A DNA stretch of 64,000 nt from Robiginitomaculum sp. (GTDB lineage Bacteria; Pseudomonadota; Alphaproteobacteria; Caulobacterales; Maricaulaceae). Below the pieces are notes generated by a model. It worked only from the letters and a program-made list of their open reading frames with translations, made no database searches and was not told the origin of the DNA. Where the stretch lies: positions 1 through 64,000 of the forward strand of contig JAESQN010000029.1 of the NCBI GenBank assembly GCA_016765135.1, in the 5' to 3' direction. The translations under genes were made by a program, and so were the position numbers. This document shows positions 34,473 through 44,226 of the stretch, in pieces (positions within the stretch are counted from its first letter, which is position 1; each line of letters opens with the position of its first letter).

Positions 34473-36125
34473 ATGAGCATTTCAAAAACACTTTGCCTGA
34501 CTACAGCGGCTTTACTTATGGTTGGTTGCACATCAGGAAAATCAGACGTGGAGCCAACTGCAAAACCGTCTATTTCTGCGGCTGATCTGGGGCGTCGTAT
34601 CAAAAACCTGTCCGATGACAAATTTGAAGGCCGTGAACCCGGAACTCCAGGCGGCATTCTTGCGTCCCAGTATATAGCCGACGAAATGAAAGCGGCTGGT
34701 ATCGCGCCTATGGGCATAGGCGGCACGTATTTCCAACCCATCACCCTAACCACAACCACGGTCAGCGATGGCTCCTTCATGAAAATCGGCGATACGTCAT
34801 ATACCGCCGGGGATGATGCAGTATATTGGACAAAACACAACGCAGATACCGTCAGTGTTACAGACAGCGATCTGGTATTTGTTGGTTACGGGGTCGTCGC
34901 GCCGGAATATGGCTGGAACGATTATGCAGGGATTGATGTCAAAGGTAAAACCGTTGTTATGCTGGTCAATGACCCAGGCTTCGCCACCAAAGACGAGACT
35001 TTATTTAACGGTAACGCCATGACCTATTATGGCCGTTGGACATATAAATTTGAGGAAGCAGGCAAGCAGGGCGCGGCGGCAGTATTGATAATCCACGAGA
35101 CCGCACCAGCCAGCTATGGCTGGAATGTAGTTTCAGGGGGCTGGACGGGCGCACAGATTGATCTGGTACGCCCCGACAAAGGTGCATCACGCTCCAAATT
35201 GGAAGGTTGGCTGACCATAGAGTCCGCGAAAGACCTATTCAAAACTGCGGGTCTGGATTTTGCGGCTTTGAAAACCGCCGCGCACCAAAAAGGGTTCAAA
35301 CCCGTAGCAATGGAAGGCCTGAAACTAAACGCCCAGATTAACAATACAATCAGCACGGTGAAAAGCCGCAATGTTGTTGGCGTGGTTAAGGGTACAAAAT
35401 ACTCGGACGAATATGTGCTTTATATGGGGCATTGGGATCATAAAGGCAAAAAGGATGTCGCAGAAGGCGAGGACGGTATTTATAACGGCGCGGTTGATAA
35501 TGCCACTGGCACATCGGCCATATTGGAAATTGGTGAAGCATTTGCCGTGGCCCCTGCTGAACGCTCGGTTTTAATCGTCGCGGTAACGGCAGAAGAATCC
35601 GGTTTGCTCGGTTCGGCCTATTACGGCGAAGATCCGATTGTACCGTTGAACCAAACCGTTGTCGGTATCAATATTGACGGTATGTTGCCACTAGGGCGCA
35701 CCAAGGATGTCGTTGTCGTCGGATACGGCGCATCTGACCTTGATGGTCTGCTGGACGCAGTGATCAAGCCCAGAGGCATGTATATCACTCCAGACCCCAA
35801 GCCGGAAGCCGGGTATTATTACCGTTCCGATCATATCAGCCTAGCCAAAAAAGGTGTGCCGTTCCTGTATGCGGACGGCGGCATAGACCACGAAATTCGC
35901 GGTAAGGAATACGGCGAAGCCTTTAACGAGGAATACACCAAAGAGCGTTATCACCACCCGTCCGACGAATATGACGAGACATGGGACCTGAGCGGCATTG
36001 AGCAAGTCACAGAAATTTTCTACGAACTTGGTCACGGTATCGCAAACAGCCGCGACTGGCCAAACTGGAATAAAACCGCAGAGTTTCGCACACTGCGGGA
36101 CGAAATGATGAAAGCTAAGAATTAG
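34473..36125 (+). CDS. M28-family peptidase lipoprotein
   Basis: A 550-residue protein beginning MSISKTLCLTTAALLMVGCT, a lipoprotein signal with lipobox ending at Cys 19. A PA domain sits in the first half (ESVSDLVFVGYGV-like strands, residues about 130-250). Zinc-site motifs in the second half: LYMGHWDHKGK, YNGAVDNATGTSAILEIGEA, TAEESGLLGSAYYG, then NIDGMLPLG and YYRSDHISLAKKGVP. Start has a GGGGGA site. It is divergent from another M28 gene, with 156 bases between; the two are clearly paralogous and would sit on the same membrane face. Confidence 0.9.
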   Translation: MSISKTLCLTTAALLMVGCTSGKSDVEPTAKPSISAADLGRRIKNLSDDKFEGREPGTPGGILASQYIADEMKAAGIAPMGIGGTYFQPITLTTTTVSDGSFMKIGDTSYTAGDDAVYWTKHNADTVSVTDSDLVFVGYGVVAPEYGWNDYAGIDVKGKTVVMLVNDPGFATKDETLFNGNAMTYYGRWTYKFEEAGKQGAAAVLIIHETAPASYGWNVVSGGWTGAQIDLVRPDKGASRSKLEGWLTIESAKDLFKTAGLDFAALKTAAHQKGFKPVAMEGLKLNAQINNTISTVKSRNVVGVVKGTKYSDEYVLYMGHWDHKGKKDVAEGEDGIYNGAVDNATGTSAILEIGEAFAVAPAERSVLIVAVTAEESGLLGSAYYGEDPIVPLNQTVVGINIDGMLPLGRTKDVVVVGYGASDLDGLLDAVIKPRGMYITPDPKPEAGYYYRSDHISLAKKGVPFLYADGGIDHEIRGKEYGEAFNEEYTKERYHHPSDEYDETWDLSGIEQVTEIFYELGHGIANSRDWPNWNKTAEFRTLRDEMMKAKN

Positions 36126-36143
36126 GCAGGTCTTTCTTAGACC

Positions 36144-36267
36144 CCGCTCATACCCAGCTTGACTGGGTATCCAGCGAATAAAGAGCGAGCAAGGCTCGCA
36201 CATTATTGTTTAACTGGATTCCCGCTTTCCCCAAGAGGGACTTCCTGCGGTCGCAGGGAATGAGCGG
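36144..36267. repeat. Palindromic element related to the one at 28219
   Basis: The ends CCGCTCATACCC and GGGAATGAGCGG are inverted copies with one mismatch, and internal hairpins include TACCCAG...CTGGGTA and GAGCGAGC...GCTCG. The general pattern (TGGATTCCCGC, CCGCTCAT) is like dispersed palindromic repeats of many proteobacteria. It lies between the M28 gene and the glycosyltransferase gene. Confidence 0.7.
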
Positions 36268-36293
36268 AGCGTAGAAGAGCTAAGGAGCGCACG

Positions 36294-37022
36294 TTGCAGA
36301 CCATAATTTGTATGAAATGGGGGACACGCTACGGCTCTGAATATGTCAACCGTTTGTGGGCAGCCGTTCAGCGCCAAACCAGCCGCCCTACCCGGCTGGT
36401 CTGTTTTACCGATGACGTCATCGGTATCGACAAAGCCGTGCAAACCGAGACCATACCGGATATAAACTTGCCGCCTGATCTGATCAATCTACCCTGGCGA
36501 AAATTGGTGATGTGGAAATATCCGCTTGCTGACCTTGAGGGGGATGTCTTGTTCCTTGACCTTGATTTGGTGGTGACGGGTAATCTGGACGCAATGTTCG
36601 ATTACGAGAAAGGCCGGTTTTGCGTCATAGAGAACTGGACGCAAATGGGACAAAATATCGGCAACACATCAGCCTTTCGTTTTCCGGTCGGTAAACACAC
36701 ACACATATTTGATAAATTACAAGCCGACCCGGCCAGTGTTTTGGACAAATACCGCATAGAGCAGCTCTATATATCTCGCGAAATCGAGGACATGGTTTTT
36801 TGGCCCAATGATTGGTGCGTCAGCTTCAAGCATAATCTGCTACCGCGCTGGCCGTTGAATTTCTTCCAAGTCCCCAAACTACCAGATGAAACCCGCATCG
36901 TCGCCTTCACCGGAAAACCAGACCAGGACGAAGCGGCGCGGGGCGAATGGCCAGTTAGGCATTGGCTCAAGAAAAGCTATAAACATGTGCGCCCCACCCC
37001 GTGGATCGAGGAGCATTGGTGA
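36294..37022 (+). CDS. Glycosyltransferase-like protein (DxD motif)
   Basis: A 242-residue protein with features of GT-A glycosyltransferases. It begins TIICMKWGTRYGSEYVNRL, then residues about 80-90 read DVLFLDLDLVVTGNL with the sugar-nucleotide DxD. The WPNDWCVSFKHN and ENWTQMGQNIGNTSAF motifs are like those of uncharacterised GT8-type proteins. The TTG start has AAGGAG six bases upstream and restores the typical short N-terminus, so I favour it over the ATG at 36312. The stop overlaps the next gene's start as TGATG. Donor and acceptor unknown. Confidence 0.75.
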   Translation: MQTIICMKWGTRYGSEYVNRLWAAVQRQTSRPTRLVCFTDDVIGIDKAVQTETIPDINLPPDLINLPWRKLVMWKYPLADLEGDVLFLDLDLVVTGNLDAMFDYEKGRFCVIENWTQMGQNIGNTSAFRFPVGKHTHIFDKLQADPASVLDKYRIEQLYISREIEDMVFWPNDWCVSFKHNLLPRWPLNFFQVPKLPDETRIVAFTGKPDQDEAARGEWPVRHWLKKSYKHVRPTPWIEEHW

Positions 37023-37837
37023 TGGCATACCCCCAAGGCTCTGTCGGACTTGGCGTATTAAGTTGGCGTGGGGCTAATTCTTTGGACGCGGCTATGAGCA
37101 GCTATCAAAAGGCAGATTTTTTCAGCCTGTTTGACGAAAGCATGATTTTCTTGCCAGACCCGGATGAAAACGTTCAATCCGTTGCCGCCAAATTCCCCCT
37201 GCGCATCGAAACCAGCCCTGATAATTTGGGCATTCTGGTCGGCATGGAAGAAATCGCCAAACGCCTGGAAACCGACTATATTTTCTTCACCGAAAACGAT
37301 TGTCCGCTCTTGGAAACTCGCACCGAAGCCAAGCGGCAAATTTCTAAAGCAATTGAACTTTTGGCCGGCGACCAAACCTGTATGGCCCGGATGCGCCATG
37401 TTAAAAACTACGGGGAAACCTTTAATATTATTGAAAAATATTACAGATATTTCCCCGAACCAGATACAGTATCCGCTAAACTTCGCAGACTTTTACGCGC
37501 CGAGAAAGCCCGGCGGTTATCCGGTGCAGCAATTTACGGCACGGTTCATCCGGCGCAAAAATTTCCACGGAATATCAGGGACGCCGGGGACGGGTTTTAC
37601 CTCGTAGACGCCGCCGTTCTAGCCTGGACAAACCAGTCTATCCTGATCAAGCGGGATTTTTTCTTAGGCACCATAATCCCCTACTGTAAATCAATCCCGC
37701 TTGGCCGCAACATTAACGGTTTCCGCTCTATAGAAATAGAACTTAACCGTTCAAAATTTTGGGTCAATTCAGGTTGGAAAATTGCCTGCGGCCCTGGATT
37801 ATTAACCCACCAACGAGCGGGCGACCGAGGGTATTAG
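37022..37837 (+). CDS. Predicted glycosyltransferase, co-translated with its neighbour
   Basis: A 271-residue protein I cannot assign to a named family. After an N-terminal SLDAAMSSYQ stretch, strands such as FLPDPDENVQSVAAKFPLRI lead to DYIFFTENDCPLLETR near residue 88, which could be the acidic metal site of a GT-A fold. Later segments contain YCKSIPLGRNINGFRSIEIE. TGATG overlap with the preceding glycosyltransferase suggests a shared product, for instance a sugar modification of the cell surface. The ATG at 37022 is preferred over the in-frame start at 37001. Confidence 0.6.
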   Translation: MAYPQGSVGLGVLSWRGANSLDAAMSSYQKADFFSLFDESMIFLPDPDENVQSVAAKFPLRIETSPDNLGILVGMEEIAKRLETDYIFFTENDCPLLETRTEAKRQISKAIELLAGDQTCMARMRHVKNYGETFNIIEKYYRYFPEPDTVSAKLRRLLRAEKARRLSGAAIYGTVHPAQKFPRNIRDAGDGFYLVDAAVLAWTNQSILIKRDFFLGTIIPYCKSIPLGRNINGFRSIEIELNRSKFWVNSGWKIACGPGLLTHQRAGDRGY

Positions 37838-37936
37838 AGTTGAAAACTTCATGAAACTATCCTGTGTAACGCGAAATTGATCAACATATTTGATTAAACG
37901 TTGTAACAAAAACAAAACAACAACAGGAATACATAG

Positions 37937-38077
37937 ATGGGGGTAGTTAGCAAAGCCGTGCGATTAGGTGCCTTGGGTACTATCGCCGCTACACTCATTT
38001 TGCTTTTGGGTAGCTTGGCGTTTTCAGATAGCCCACCAGATAGTGAGTATAACCAACCAAAGAAAGTGCTTGCCTAA
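37937..38077 (+). CDS. Small (46-residue) single-pass membrane protein
   Basis: An ATG with CAGGAA eight bases upstream opens a short ORF with one hydrophobic helix (residues about 9-30, reading LGALGTIAATLILLLGSLAF) and a polar tail ending KKVLA. It is 31 bases before the GST gene. No family recognised; the clear ribosome site and helix make it plausible. Confidence 0.5.
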   Translation: MGVVSKAVRLGALGTIAATLILLLGSLAFSDSPPDSEYNQPKKVLA

Positions 38078-38107
38078 ACTCCTGATTACGTCGATATTCA
38101 AGAACAT

Positions 38108-38740
38108 ATGATTACGGTACATCATTTGAATAATTCCCGTTCCCAGCGCGTATTGTGGCTGCTGGAAGAATTGGGACTAGATTACACCATCAAACATTAT
38201 TCAAGAGACCCCAAAACAGGGCGAGCGCCACCTGCGTTAAAGGCCGTTCACCCTCTAGGCCGAGCACCTGTTATTGAATGCGGCAAAGAAATTATCGCTG
38301 AAACCGGAGCCATTATTGAATATCTCATCCGTGAGCGTGGTGATGGCAGGTTTTTACCCAAAGCAGCTAGCCCAGAATACAATAATTACATCCACTTTCT
38401 CCATTACGGTGAAGGTTCGGCCATGCTCCCACTTTTGCTGTCCATGTACACAGCTTATTTAGGTGAGGCCGCCGCGCCGCTCGCACCAGTAATCAACCAC
38501 GAGATGAAAACACATTTCGACTATATTGAGTATCATTTAACCGGAAACACATATTTTGCAGGCGAAGAAATGTCGGGGGCGGATTTCCAAATGATATTCC
38601 CGCTAGAAGCCGCCAAGAGCCACGGTCGTTTATTGGGTTATACAGCTTGCATCGAGTTTGTTGATAAAATGCAGGCTCGCCCCGCTTACCTCCGAGCTTT
38701 GGAACAGGGTGGCCATTATGATTACGGCCCGAAAATTTAG
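38108..38740 (+). CDS. Glutathione S-transferase family protein
   Basis: A 210-residue cytosolic GST with the two usual domains. The thioredoxin-like N-terminal half begins ITVHHLNNSRSQRVLWLLEE, where the Ser after the Asn-Asn is at the catalytic position. The glutathione-binding segment HPLGRAPVIECG and ETGAIIEYL follow at residues about 46-75. The helical C-terminal domain runs from about 90 and contains MSGADFQMIFPLEAAK with the N-capping box. It would conjugate or reduce electrophiles, but the substrate is not readable. Confidence 0.9.
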   Translation: MITVHHLNNSRSQRVLWLLEELGLDYTIKHYSRDPKTGRAPPALKAVHPLGRAPVIECGKEIIAETGAIIEYLIRERGDGRFLPKAASPEYNNYIHFLHYGEGSAMLPLLLSMYTAYLGEAAAPLAPVINHEMKTHFDYIEYHLTGNTYFAGEEMSGADFQMIFPLEAAKSHGRLLGYTACIEFVDKMQARPAYLRALEQGGHYDYGPKI

Positions 38741-38846
38741 CGGCGTATAGACGTAAATAATATGTTTCAATTTGAAATAAACTTGCTATGTAAGCGACAA
38801 TTCGTCGAATCTGATGTTCGGCTTTTCGGAACAAATGGGCAGTTTC

Positions 38847-40442
38847 ATGAATCATTCAAAACACAGTAAAAACCTGGGCATTCCTGGCTTTAAAAATCTA
38901 AATAATTTCAACTGGAACTGGACACCAGCCCGGCTTTATGAAGCCGCAGTAAAACGCGGTGAAGGCAAAATTGCTAAAGGCGGTGCGCTGGTCGTCAAGA
39001 CGGGCAAACATACGGGACGCTCCGCTAACGACAAATTCGTAGTTCGTGACGCCGAAACCGAAGATATTGTGTGGTGGGAAAACAATGCTTCCATGACCCC
39101 GGTGCAATTTGCAGCTCTCCGGGAAGACTTCGCCGCGCACATGGCCGGGAAAGATTTGTTTGCCCAAGAAACATTTGGCGGCGCTGATCTTGACCACCGT
39201 CTATCCGTACAAATTGTCACCGAATTTGCCTGGCATTCCTTGTTTGTCCGCCATCTATTACGGATGCCTTCTGAAAGTGATCTGGCGACTTATCAATCTG
39301 AATTCACCATCATCAATTTGCCCAGCTTTCAGGCTAATAAAGAACGCCACGGGACAAATTCCGAAACGGTTATCGCCGTCAATATGAGCGAACGCCTGGT
39401 GTTGATCGGCGGCACGTCCTATGCGGGCGAGACCAAGAAATCCGTGTTTAGCATCCTGAATTATCTCCTGCCCGAAAAGCGGGTCATGCCCATGCATTGC
39501 TCAGTCAATGTAGACGATAATGACAACGCCGCCGTGTTTTTTGGCCTGTCTGGCACGGGTAAAACCACATTGTCCGCCAACCCTGAGCGCACTTTAATAG
39601 GTGACGACGAGCACGGCTGGTCTGAAAACGGCCTGTTTAATTTTGAAGGCGGTTGCTACGCCAAAATGATCAAACTATCCGAAGAAGCTGAGCCGGAAAT
39701 TTTTGCCACAACCCGCATGTGGGGCACGGTTTTGGAAAATGTGGTCATGGACGAACAAACCCGTGAACTTGATTTCGACGATAATAGCTTGGCCGAAAAC
39801 AGCCGTGGCGCTTATCCGTTAAGTGCCATACCTAATGCAAGACTGGATTCGCGCTGTGGCCAGCCCAGTAACATCATCATGCTTACGGCGGACGCCTTTG
39901 GCGTCTTACCGCCTATTGCCCGGCTCACCCCTGCCCAGGCCATGTATCATTTCTTGTCCGGATATACCGCAAAAGTGGCTGGTACGGAAAAAGGCATCAC
40001 AGAGCCAACCGCGACATTTTCCGCTTGTTTTGGCGCACCTTTCATGCCGCGCCACCCTGCGGTTTACGGCGAACTTCTGCGTGATCTTATTGCCGAACAC
40101 AATGTCGGGTGTTGGCTGGTCAATACGGGCTGGACAGGCGGCCCTTACGGCACCGGAAACCGGATGCCCATCAAGGCGACCCGTGCCATGTTAAATGCGG
40201 CACTGGACGGCAGCTTGAACGCTGGCGAATTTCGTATCGATGACAATTTTGGTTTTGAAGTGCCCGTGTCCGTTGCCGGCATTGATGATGCGCTATTTAT
40301 GCCGCGTACCACATGGGCCGACCCTGCGAAATATGACGCCCAAGCCCAAAAACTGATCGAGATGTTCATCAAAAATTTCGAAAAATTCGAAAGCCATGTG
40401 AGCGAAGATGTAAGAGCGGCAGCTCCGGTTAAGGTCGCTTAG
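38847..40442 (+). CDS. pckA: Phosphoenolpyruvate carboxykinase (ATP)
   Basis: A 531-residue gluconeogenic enzyme converting oxaloacetate to phosphoenolpyruvate with ATP. Signature motifs: [14 protein letters not shown] near residue 55, [20 protein letters not shown] followed by [11 protein letters not shown] near residue 235 (P-loop), LIGDDEHGW just after (metal site), [12 protein letters not shown], then [20 protein letters not shown]. The ribosome site is weak; starts at 38847 (preferred) or 38835 are both possible. The gene stands between GST and carbonic anhydrase; a CO2 link with the neighbour is suggestive but not proven. Confidence 0.95.
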   Translation: MNHSKHSKNLGIPGFKNLNNFNWNWTPARLYEAAVKRGEGKIAKGGALVVKTGKHTGRSANDKFVVRDAETEDIVWWENNASMTPVQFAALREDFAAHMAGKDLFAQETFGGADLDHRLSVQIVTEFAWHSLFVRHLLRMPSESDLATYQSEFTIINLPSFQANKERHGTNSETVIAVNMSERLVLIGGTSYAGETKKSVFSILNYLLPEKRVMPMHCSVNVDDNDNAAVFFGLSGTGKTTLSANPERTLIGDDEHGWSENGLFNFEGGCYAKMIKLSEEAEPEIFATTRMWGTVLENVVMDEQTRELDFDDNSLAENSRGAYPLSAIPNARLDSRCGQPSNIIMLTADAFGVLPPIARLTPAQAMYHFLSGYTAKVAGTEKGITEPTATFSACFGAPFMPRHPAVYGELLRDLIAEHNVGCWLVNTGWTGGPYGTGNRMPIKATRAMLNAALDGSLNAGEFRIDDNFGFEVPVSVAGIDDALFMPRTTWADPAKYDAQAQKLIEMFIKNFEKFESHVSEDVRAAAPVKVA

Positions 40443-40468
40443 GGGCCTTTAACCTTTCCTATAAACCT

Positions 40469-40553
40469 GTAGGGTGGATTAGCCTCTTGGCGTAATCCAC
40501 CGTGCGGTGAATGCCAATGGTGGATTACGGCTAAGAAGCCTAATCCACCTTAC
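40469..40553. repeat. Palindromic repeat of the GTAGGGTGGATTAG family, copy A
   Basis: The 85-bp unit begins GTAGGGTGGATTAG and ends CTAATCCACCTTAC, with inner TAATCCACC and GGTGGATTA arms, so it can fold into a double hairpin. It sits between pckA and the carbonic anhydrase gene. Related copies are at 55045 and 62107. Confidence 0.88.
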
Positions 40554-40587
40554 GAACCCAGTTATATCATTAACATTTTTTGGAATT

Positions 40588-41241
40588 CTACCCGCTCGCC
40601 ACTTCTTCAAAAACACCGTCCGCATTTGCGAATAACAGCCTGCCTTCAATAATGCTGAAATAAGCGCCTTGCAGGGATAATTCGCCTGCCGCGACCGCTT
40701 TTTCCACGAACGGGAAGCCCATGAGGTTGAGTAGTGACTGGCGCACCCCTGCATATTCCATCTGTTTTTGCTGGCTGGCGGCGCCCGTGTCCGAAGCCAT
40801 GAAACGCTTATGGGCCGCGTCCAAAATTTGTATCCAACTTCCCACAAAAGAATGCTCTGCGTCTGTATCTGGTGCATTGTCAAGGCTGGCGAGAAATGCG
40901 GCAACCCCGCCGCAGCTTTCGTGGCCCATGACCATTATGGCTTTCACCTTCATGTTCTTAACGGCAAATTCTATGGCGGCACTGGTGCCGTGATAACCGG
41001 CGGTTGGGTCATATGGTGGCACGATATTTGCCACATTTCGCAAGACGAACATCTCGCCGGGATCAGCGTTAAAAACCGTAGACGGGCTAACCCGGCTATC
41101 CACACAAGAAATCACCAACACATCAGGGCTTTGGCCTTGTGTGCCGACTTGTTCGTATAAACCTTTATTTCGTTGATATGGCCCGGCGCGAAAATTTTGG
41201 TAGCCGGTAATCAGGTTTTCTTTCCACAGTTTTTGTGTCAT
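40588..41241 (-). CDS. Beta-class carbonic anhydrase
   Basis: A 217-residue zinc enzyme interconverting CO2 and bicarbonate. Zinc ligands fit the beta class: VISCVDSRVSP near residue 44 with the Cys and the Asp/Arg pair, and VMGHESCGGVAAFL near 105 with the His and Cys. The stretch NVANIVPPYDPTAGYHGTSA between them is typical. The last four bases of the sugar dehydrogenase gene overlap its ATG, so the two are on one transcript, an unusual pairing. Subfamily length fits. Confidence 0.94.
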   Translation of the reverse strand: MTQKLWKENLITGYQNFRAGPYQRNKGLYEQVGTQGQSPDVLVISCVDSRVSPSTVFNADPGEMFVLRNVANIVPPYDPTAGYHGTSAAIEFAVKNMKVKAIMVMGHESCGGVAAFLASLDNAPDTDAEHSFVGSWIQILDAAHKRFMASDTGAASQQKQMEYAGVRQSLLNLMGFPFVEKAVAAGELSLQGAYFSIIEGRLLFANADGVFEEVASG

Positions 41242-42674
41242 TTATCTTCTTTCTTGTTGTTAGGCGTAAGACGTAAGATTTGTCCGGGTGAATTAAGTGT
41301 CACATAGATAGCCCCGTCCGGCCCCATACCTACATCGCGCACCCGGCCTTTGTCTTTAATCAGGATTTGCTCGGATATATATTTGCTTCCGTCTACTTTA
41401 ATCAGGCGTAATTCTTTGAATTTCAAAGCCCCGGCGAGCAAATACCCGTTCCAGTCCTTGAACATATCGCCCGTGACCACATCAAGCCCGCTTACCGCGA
41501 TTGAGGGTGTCCACTGGGAAACGGGTTGTTCCATACCGTCCATATGGGTGTAAGGCGTTAATTCACTGCCGCTATAATTACGGCCATAGGAGATCACTGG
41601 CCAACCATAATTGGTGCCCGGTGTTATGACATTAAGCTCATCACCCCCCTTGGGGCCATGTTCGGTTTCCCACAATACGCCGTCCGACCAGACCAGGCCT
41701 TGAGGATTGCGGTTGCCATAGCTGAAGGTAGCCGGGTAAGCCTTTGAATACCCAAGGAAAGGATTGTCTTTTGGGATGCGACCATCGCGTTTCAAACGGA
41801 ATATTTTCCCGTAAGGCCGGGTTAAATCCTGGGCTACATCTTGTCGCCCACGGTCCCCAACACCAAAGAACAAATGCCCTTTATCATCAAAGGTTATGCG
41901 CGAACCAAAATGGGCGCGTGATTTGATATAATGCTCAGGTTTGGCTGCAAACAGAACCTGTTCTTGAACCCATTTATTCTCGACAATTTTGCCGCGTATC
42001 AACTTGGTCATAGACTTGTCAGAACCTGGTTCCAGCGGGTGAGAATACACCAAATAAATCCAGGAATTTTCTGCATAATCCGGATCAATAGCCACATCCA
42101 GCAACCCGCCCTGCCCGCCTGAAAAAACTTCCGGCGTGCCAGTAATCGGTTCAGGCAATAACTTCCCGTCCACGACTTGTCGCAACTGGCCGGGTTTTTC
42201 GGTAATCAACGCCCGGTTCGGGCCAATAAACACCAGCCCCCACGGCGCATCAAGCCCGTCAACCCAGACTTCGGATTTGACAACGCCGCCCTCAATACTA
42301 TCTACGTTCACGACTGCTTTGATTGTCTGCACAGGCTTTTGTTGATGGATGAATTGCACCAGGTTCTTGATTTGTCCGCTGGACAATTGATCAGAAAACG
42401 CGGGCATGCCTGCTTCGTCGTTACCATCCGCGATAATTTTCTCGATTTCCGGCGTAGTCTTGGAAATTTCCCAAACACCGTCAACCAAATTACTACCCAG
42501 ACCGCCGCCAAGATCCGCACCGTGGCAGTCCGCACACAGCTTGGCATAGGTAGCACCACTGTCCTTAAAATCCGCTTTTGTTTGCTTGATAGACGCAGGA
42601 CCACGTGCAAATGCAAATACGGCGATGAGCGCCAATCCAATTAAAATACCTGCTAACCATTTGATATTACGCAT
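41238..42674 (-). CDS. Cytochrome c fused to PQQ-type sugar dehydrogenase propeller
   Basis: A 478-residue exported protein: an N-terminal anchor or signal helix (residues 5-25), then a cytochrome c domain with haem motif CADCH near residue 50 and MPAFSDQL supplying the axial Met, then a six-bladed quinoprotein propeller from residue about 125 to the end (LDAPWGLVFIGPNRALITEK; WIYLVYSHPLEPGSDK; HGPKGGDELNVI; DVGMGPDGAIYVTLNSPG). It is like soluble aldose sugar dehydrogenases with a built-in electron outlet. It is divergent from the following M28 gene and overlaps the carbonic anhydrase start. Confidence 0.88.
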   Translation of the reverse strand: MRNIKWLAGILIGLALIAVFAFARGPASIKQTKADFKDSGATYAKLCADCHGADLGGGLGSNLVDGVWEISKTTPEIEKIIADGNDEAGMPAFSDQLSSGQIKNLVQFIHQQKPVQTIKAVVNVDSIEGGVVKSEVWVDGLDAPWGLVFIGPNRALITEKPGQLRQVVDGKLLPEPITGTPEVFSGGQGGLLDVAIDPDYAENSWIYLVYSHPLEPGSDKSMTKLIRGKIVENKWVQEQVLFAAKPEHYIKSRAHFGSRITFDDKGHLFFGVGDRGRQDVAQDLTRPYGKIFRLKRDGRIPKDNPFLGYSKAYPATFSYGNRNPQGLVWSDGVLWETEHGPKGGDELNVITPGTNYGWPVISYGRNYSGSELTPYTHMDGMEQPVSQWTPSIAVSGLDVVTGDMFKDWNGYLLAGALKFKELRLIKVDGSKYISEQILIKDKGRVRDVGMGPDGAIYVTLNSPGQILRLTPNNKKEDK

Positions 42675-42766
42675 TTTATCTCCTTATAAAGGCTCCAAAA
42701 CCGACTTGTGATTTGACACACTATACTATGTCTATAGTTTGGGTCTATAGAAAGCGGAGAAGTAAA

Positions 42767-44149
42767 ATGAAATTATTATTGTCAATAATGTTAGCGGGTG
42801 TAACGACATTTATCCCCGGCGAGACCGCCGCCCAGAACAGTACAATAACGGCACCCCCTTCCGAAGTCATGGCATTATACGACATTGCCACTGCCCCGTC
42901 CCCTGCCCGTATCCAAAACGATATCCAGACCCTGGTGGATTTTGGTACACGACATACTTTGTCCGAAACCAAATCCGAGACACGCGGCATTGGCGCAGCA
43001 AGACGCTGGATTTTCGCAGAATTTGAACGCATCTCCAAAGACTGCGGCGGATGTCTGGAAGTGATATATGTGTCGGATACCATAGAGGGCAAAAGCCGCA
43101 TCCCCGAGCCTACCGAAATCGTCAATGTATTGGCCATCCAGCGCGGCTCCCTCGACCCGAACCGTTATGTGGTGATGAGCGGTGATATTGACAGCCGCGT
43201 CACCGACCCGCTCAACGCCGTATCTGATAATCCCGGTGCCAACGATAATGCATCTGGCATGGCAGGCGTGCTGGAAGCCGCACGGGTGTTGTCAAAACGC
43301 AAATTTGCAGGCTCCATTATATACGCCGGACTGTCCGGCGAGGAGCAAGGGCTTTTCGGCGGCGAAATCGTTGCCGCTCATGCGCTCAAGCAAGGCTGGC
43401 AGATCAAAGCGGTTCTCAATAATGATATGATTTCCAACATCTCCGGTATTGACGGGGTCATAGACAATAGCACGGCCAGAGTTTTCTCGGAAGGCACACG
43501 CGATAACGAAACCAAGGAAGAAGCCCGTGAGCGTAGGTTTAGAGGCGGCGAGGTCGACAGCCCGTCGCGCAATCTGGCCCGCTATGTTAAAACCATGGCT
43601 GACCAATATATGACCAATCTGAATGTGATGATGATCTACAGGCTCGACAGGTTCGGGCGCGGCGGTCATCACCGACCATTTAACACCGTCGGCATACCCG
43701 CCGTACGTATCATGGAAACCCATGAACATTATGACCGCCAACATCAAGATTTGCGTACTGAAAACGGCGTCACATACGGCGATACTATGGTAGGTGTGAA
43801 TGCAGATTATGCCGCTAAACTAACTGCGCTAAACGCGCTGGCAATGGCAGGTATCGCGGGCGCGCCGCCGTTTCCGGGCAATGTTGAATTGAGCGGGGCC
43901 GTGAAACCTTCCGCCACACTTAAATGGAAAACCCCTGACGGCAAAGCGGCAGGCAATCTCAAAGGTTACCGTGTCCATTGGCGTTTAACGACTGCACCGG
44001 AATGGACACATTCAAGGTTTGTGGGGAAGGCATCAGAATACACCTTTACCAACATGGTTGTGGACAATTATTATTTCGGCGTCTCGTCTGTTGCCCATGA
44101 TGGCAGCGAGACCCCCATAGTCTTCCCCGGAGCCGCAGGACGGTTTTAG
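42767..44149 (+). CDS. M28-family peptidase with C-terminal fibronectin-like domain
   Basis: A 460-residue exported protein: signal peptide of about 22 residues (ends TAAQNS), then an M28 domain with MSGDIDSRVTDPLN, DNPGANDNASGMAGVLEAA and YAGLSGEEQGLFGGE (metal Asp and catalytic Glu), LNNDMISN and the late HEHYDRQHQD. Residues about 370-460 look like a fibronectin III-type module (SATLKWKTPDGKA... YRVHWRLT). The ATG at 42767 has GGAGAAG upstream. Third M28 gene within 12 kb. Confidence 0.88.
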   Translation: MKLLLSIMLAGVTTFIPGETAAQNSTITAPPSEVMALYDIATAPSPARIQNDIQTLVDFGTRHTLSETKSETRGIGAARRWIFAEFERISKDCGGCLEVIYVSDTIEGKSRIPEPTEIVNVLAIQRGSLDPNRYVVMSGDIDSRVTDPLNAVSDNPGANDNASGMAGVLEAARVLSKRKFAGSIIYAGLSGEEQGLFGGEIVAAHALKQGWQIKAVLNNDMISNISGIDGVIDNSTARVFSEGTRDNETKEEARERRFRGGEVDSPSRNLARYVKTMADQYMTNLNVMMIYRLDRFGRGGHHRPFNTVGIPAVRIMETHEHYDRQHQDLRTENGVTYGDTMVGVNADYAAKLTALNALAMAGIAGAPPFPGNVELSGAVKPSATLKWKTPDGKAAGNLKGYRVHWRLTTAPEWTHSRFVGKASEYTFTNMVVDNYYFGVSSVAHDGSETPIVFPGAAGRF

Positions 44150-44226
44150 GGATACTATTTCTTTTGAACAAAACTTCGCATAAAAACATGTAAAGCCTAT
44201 AACAATAAACACTTCAGGGAGACCCC

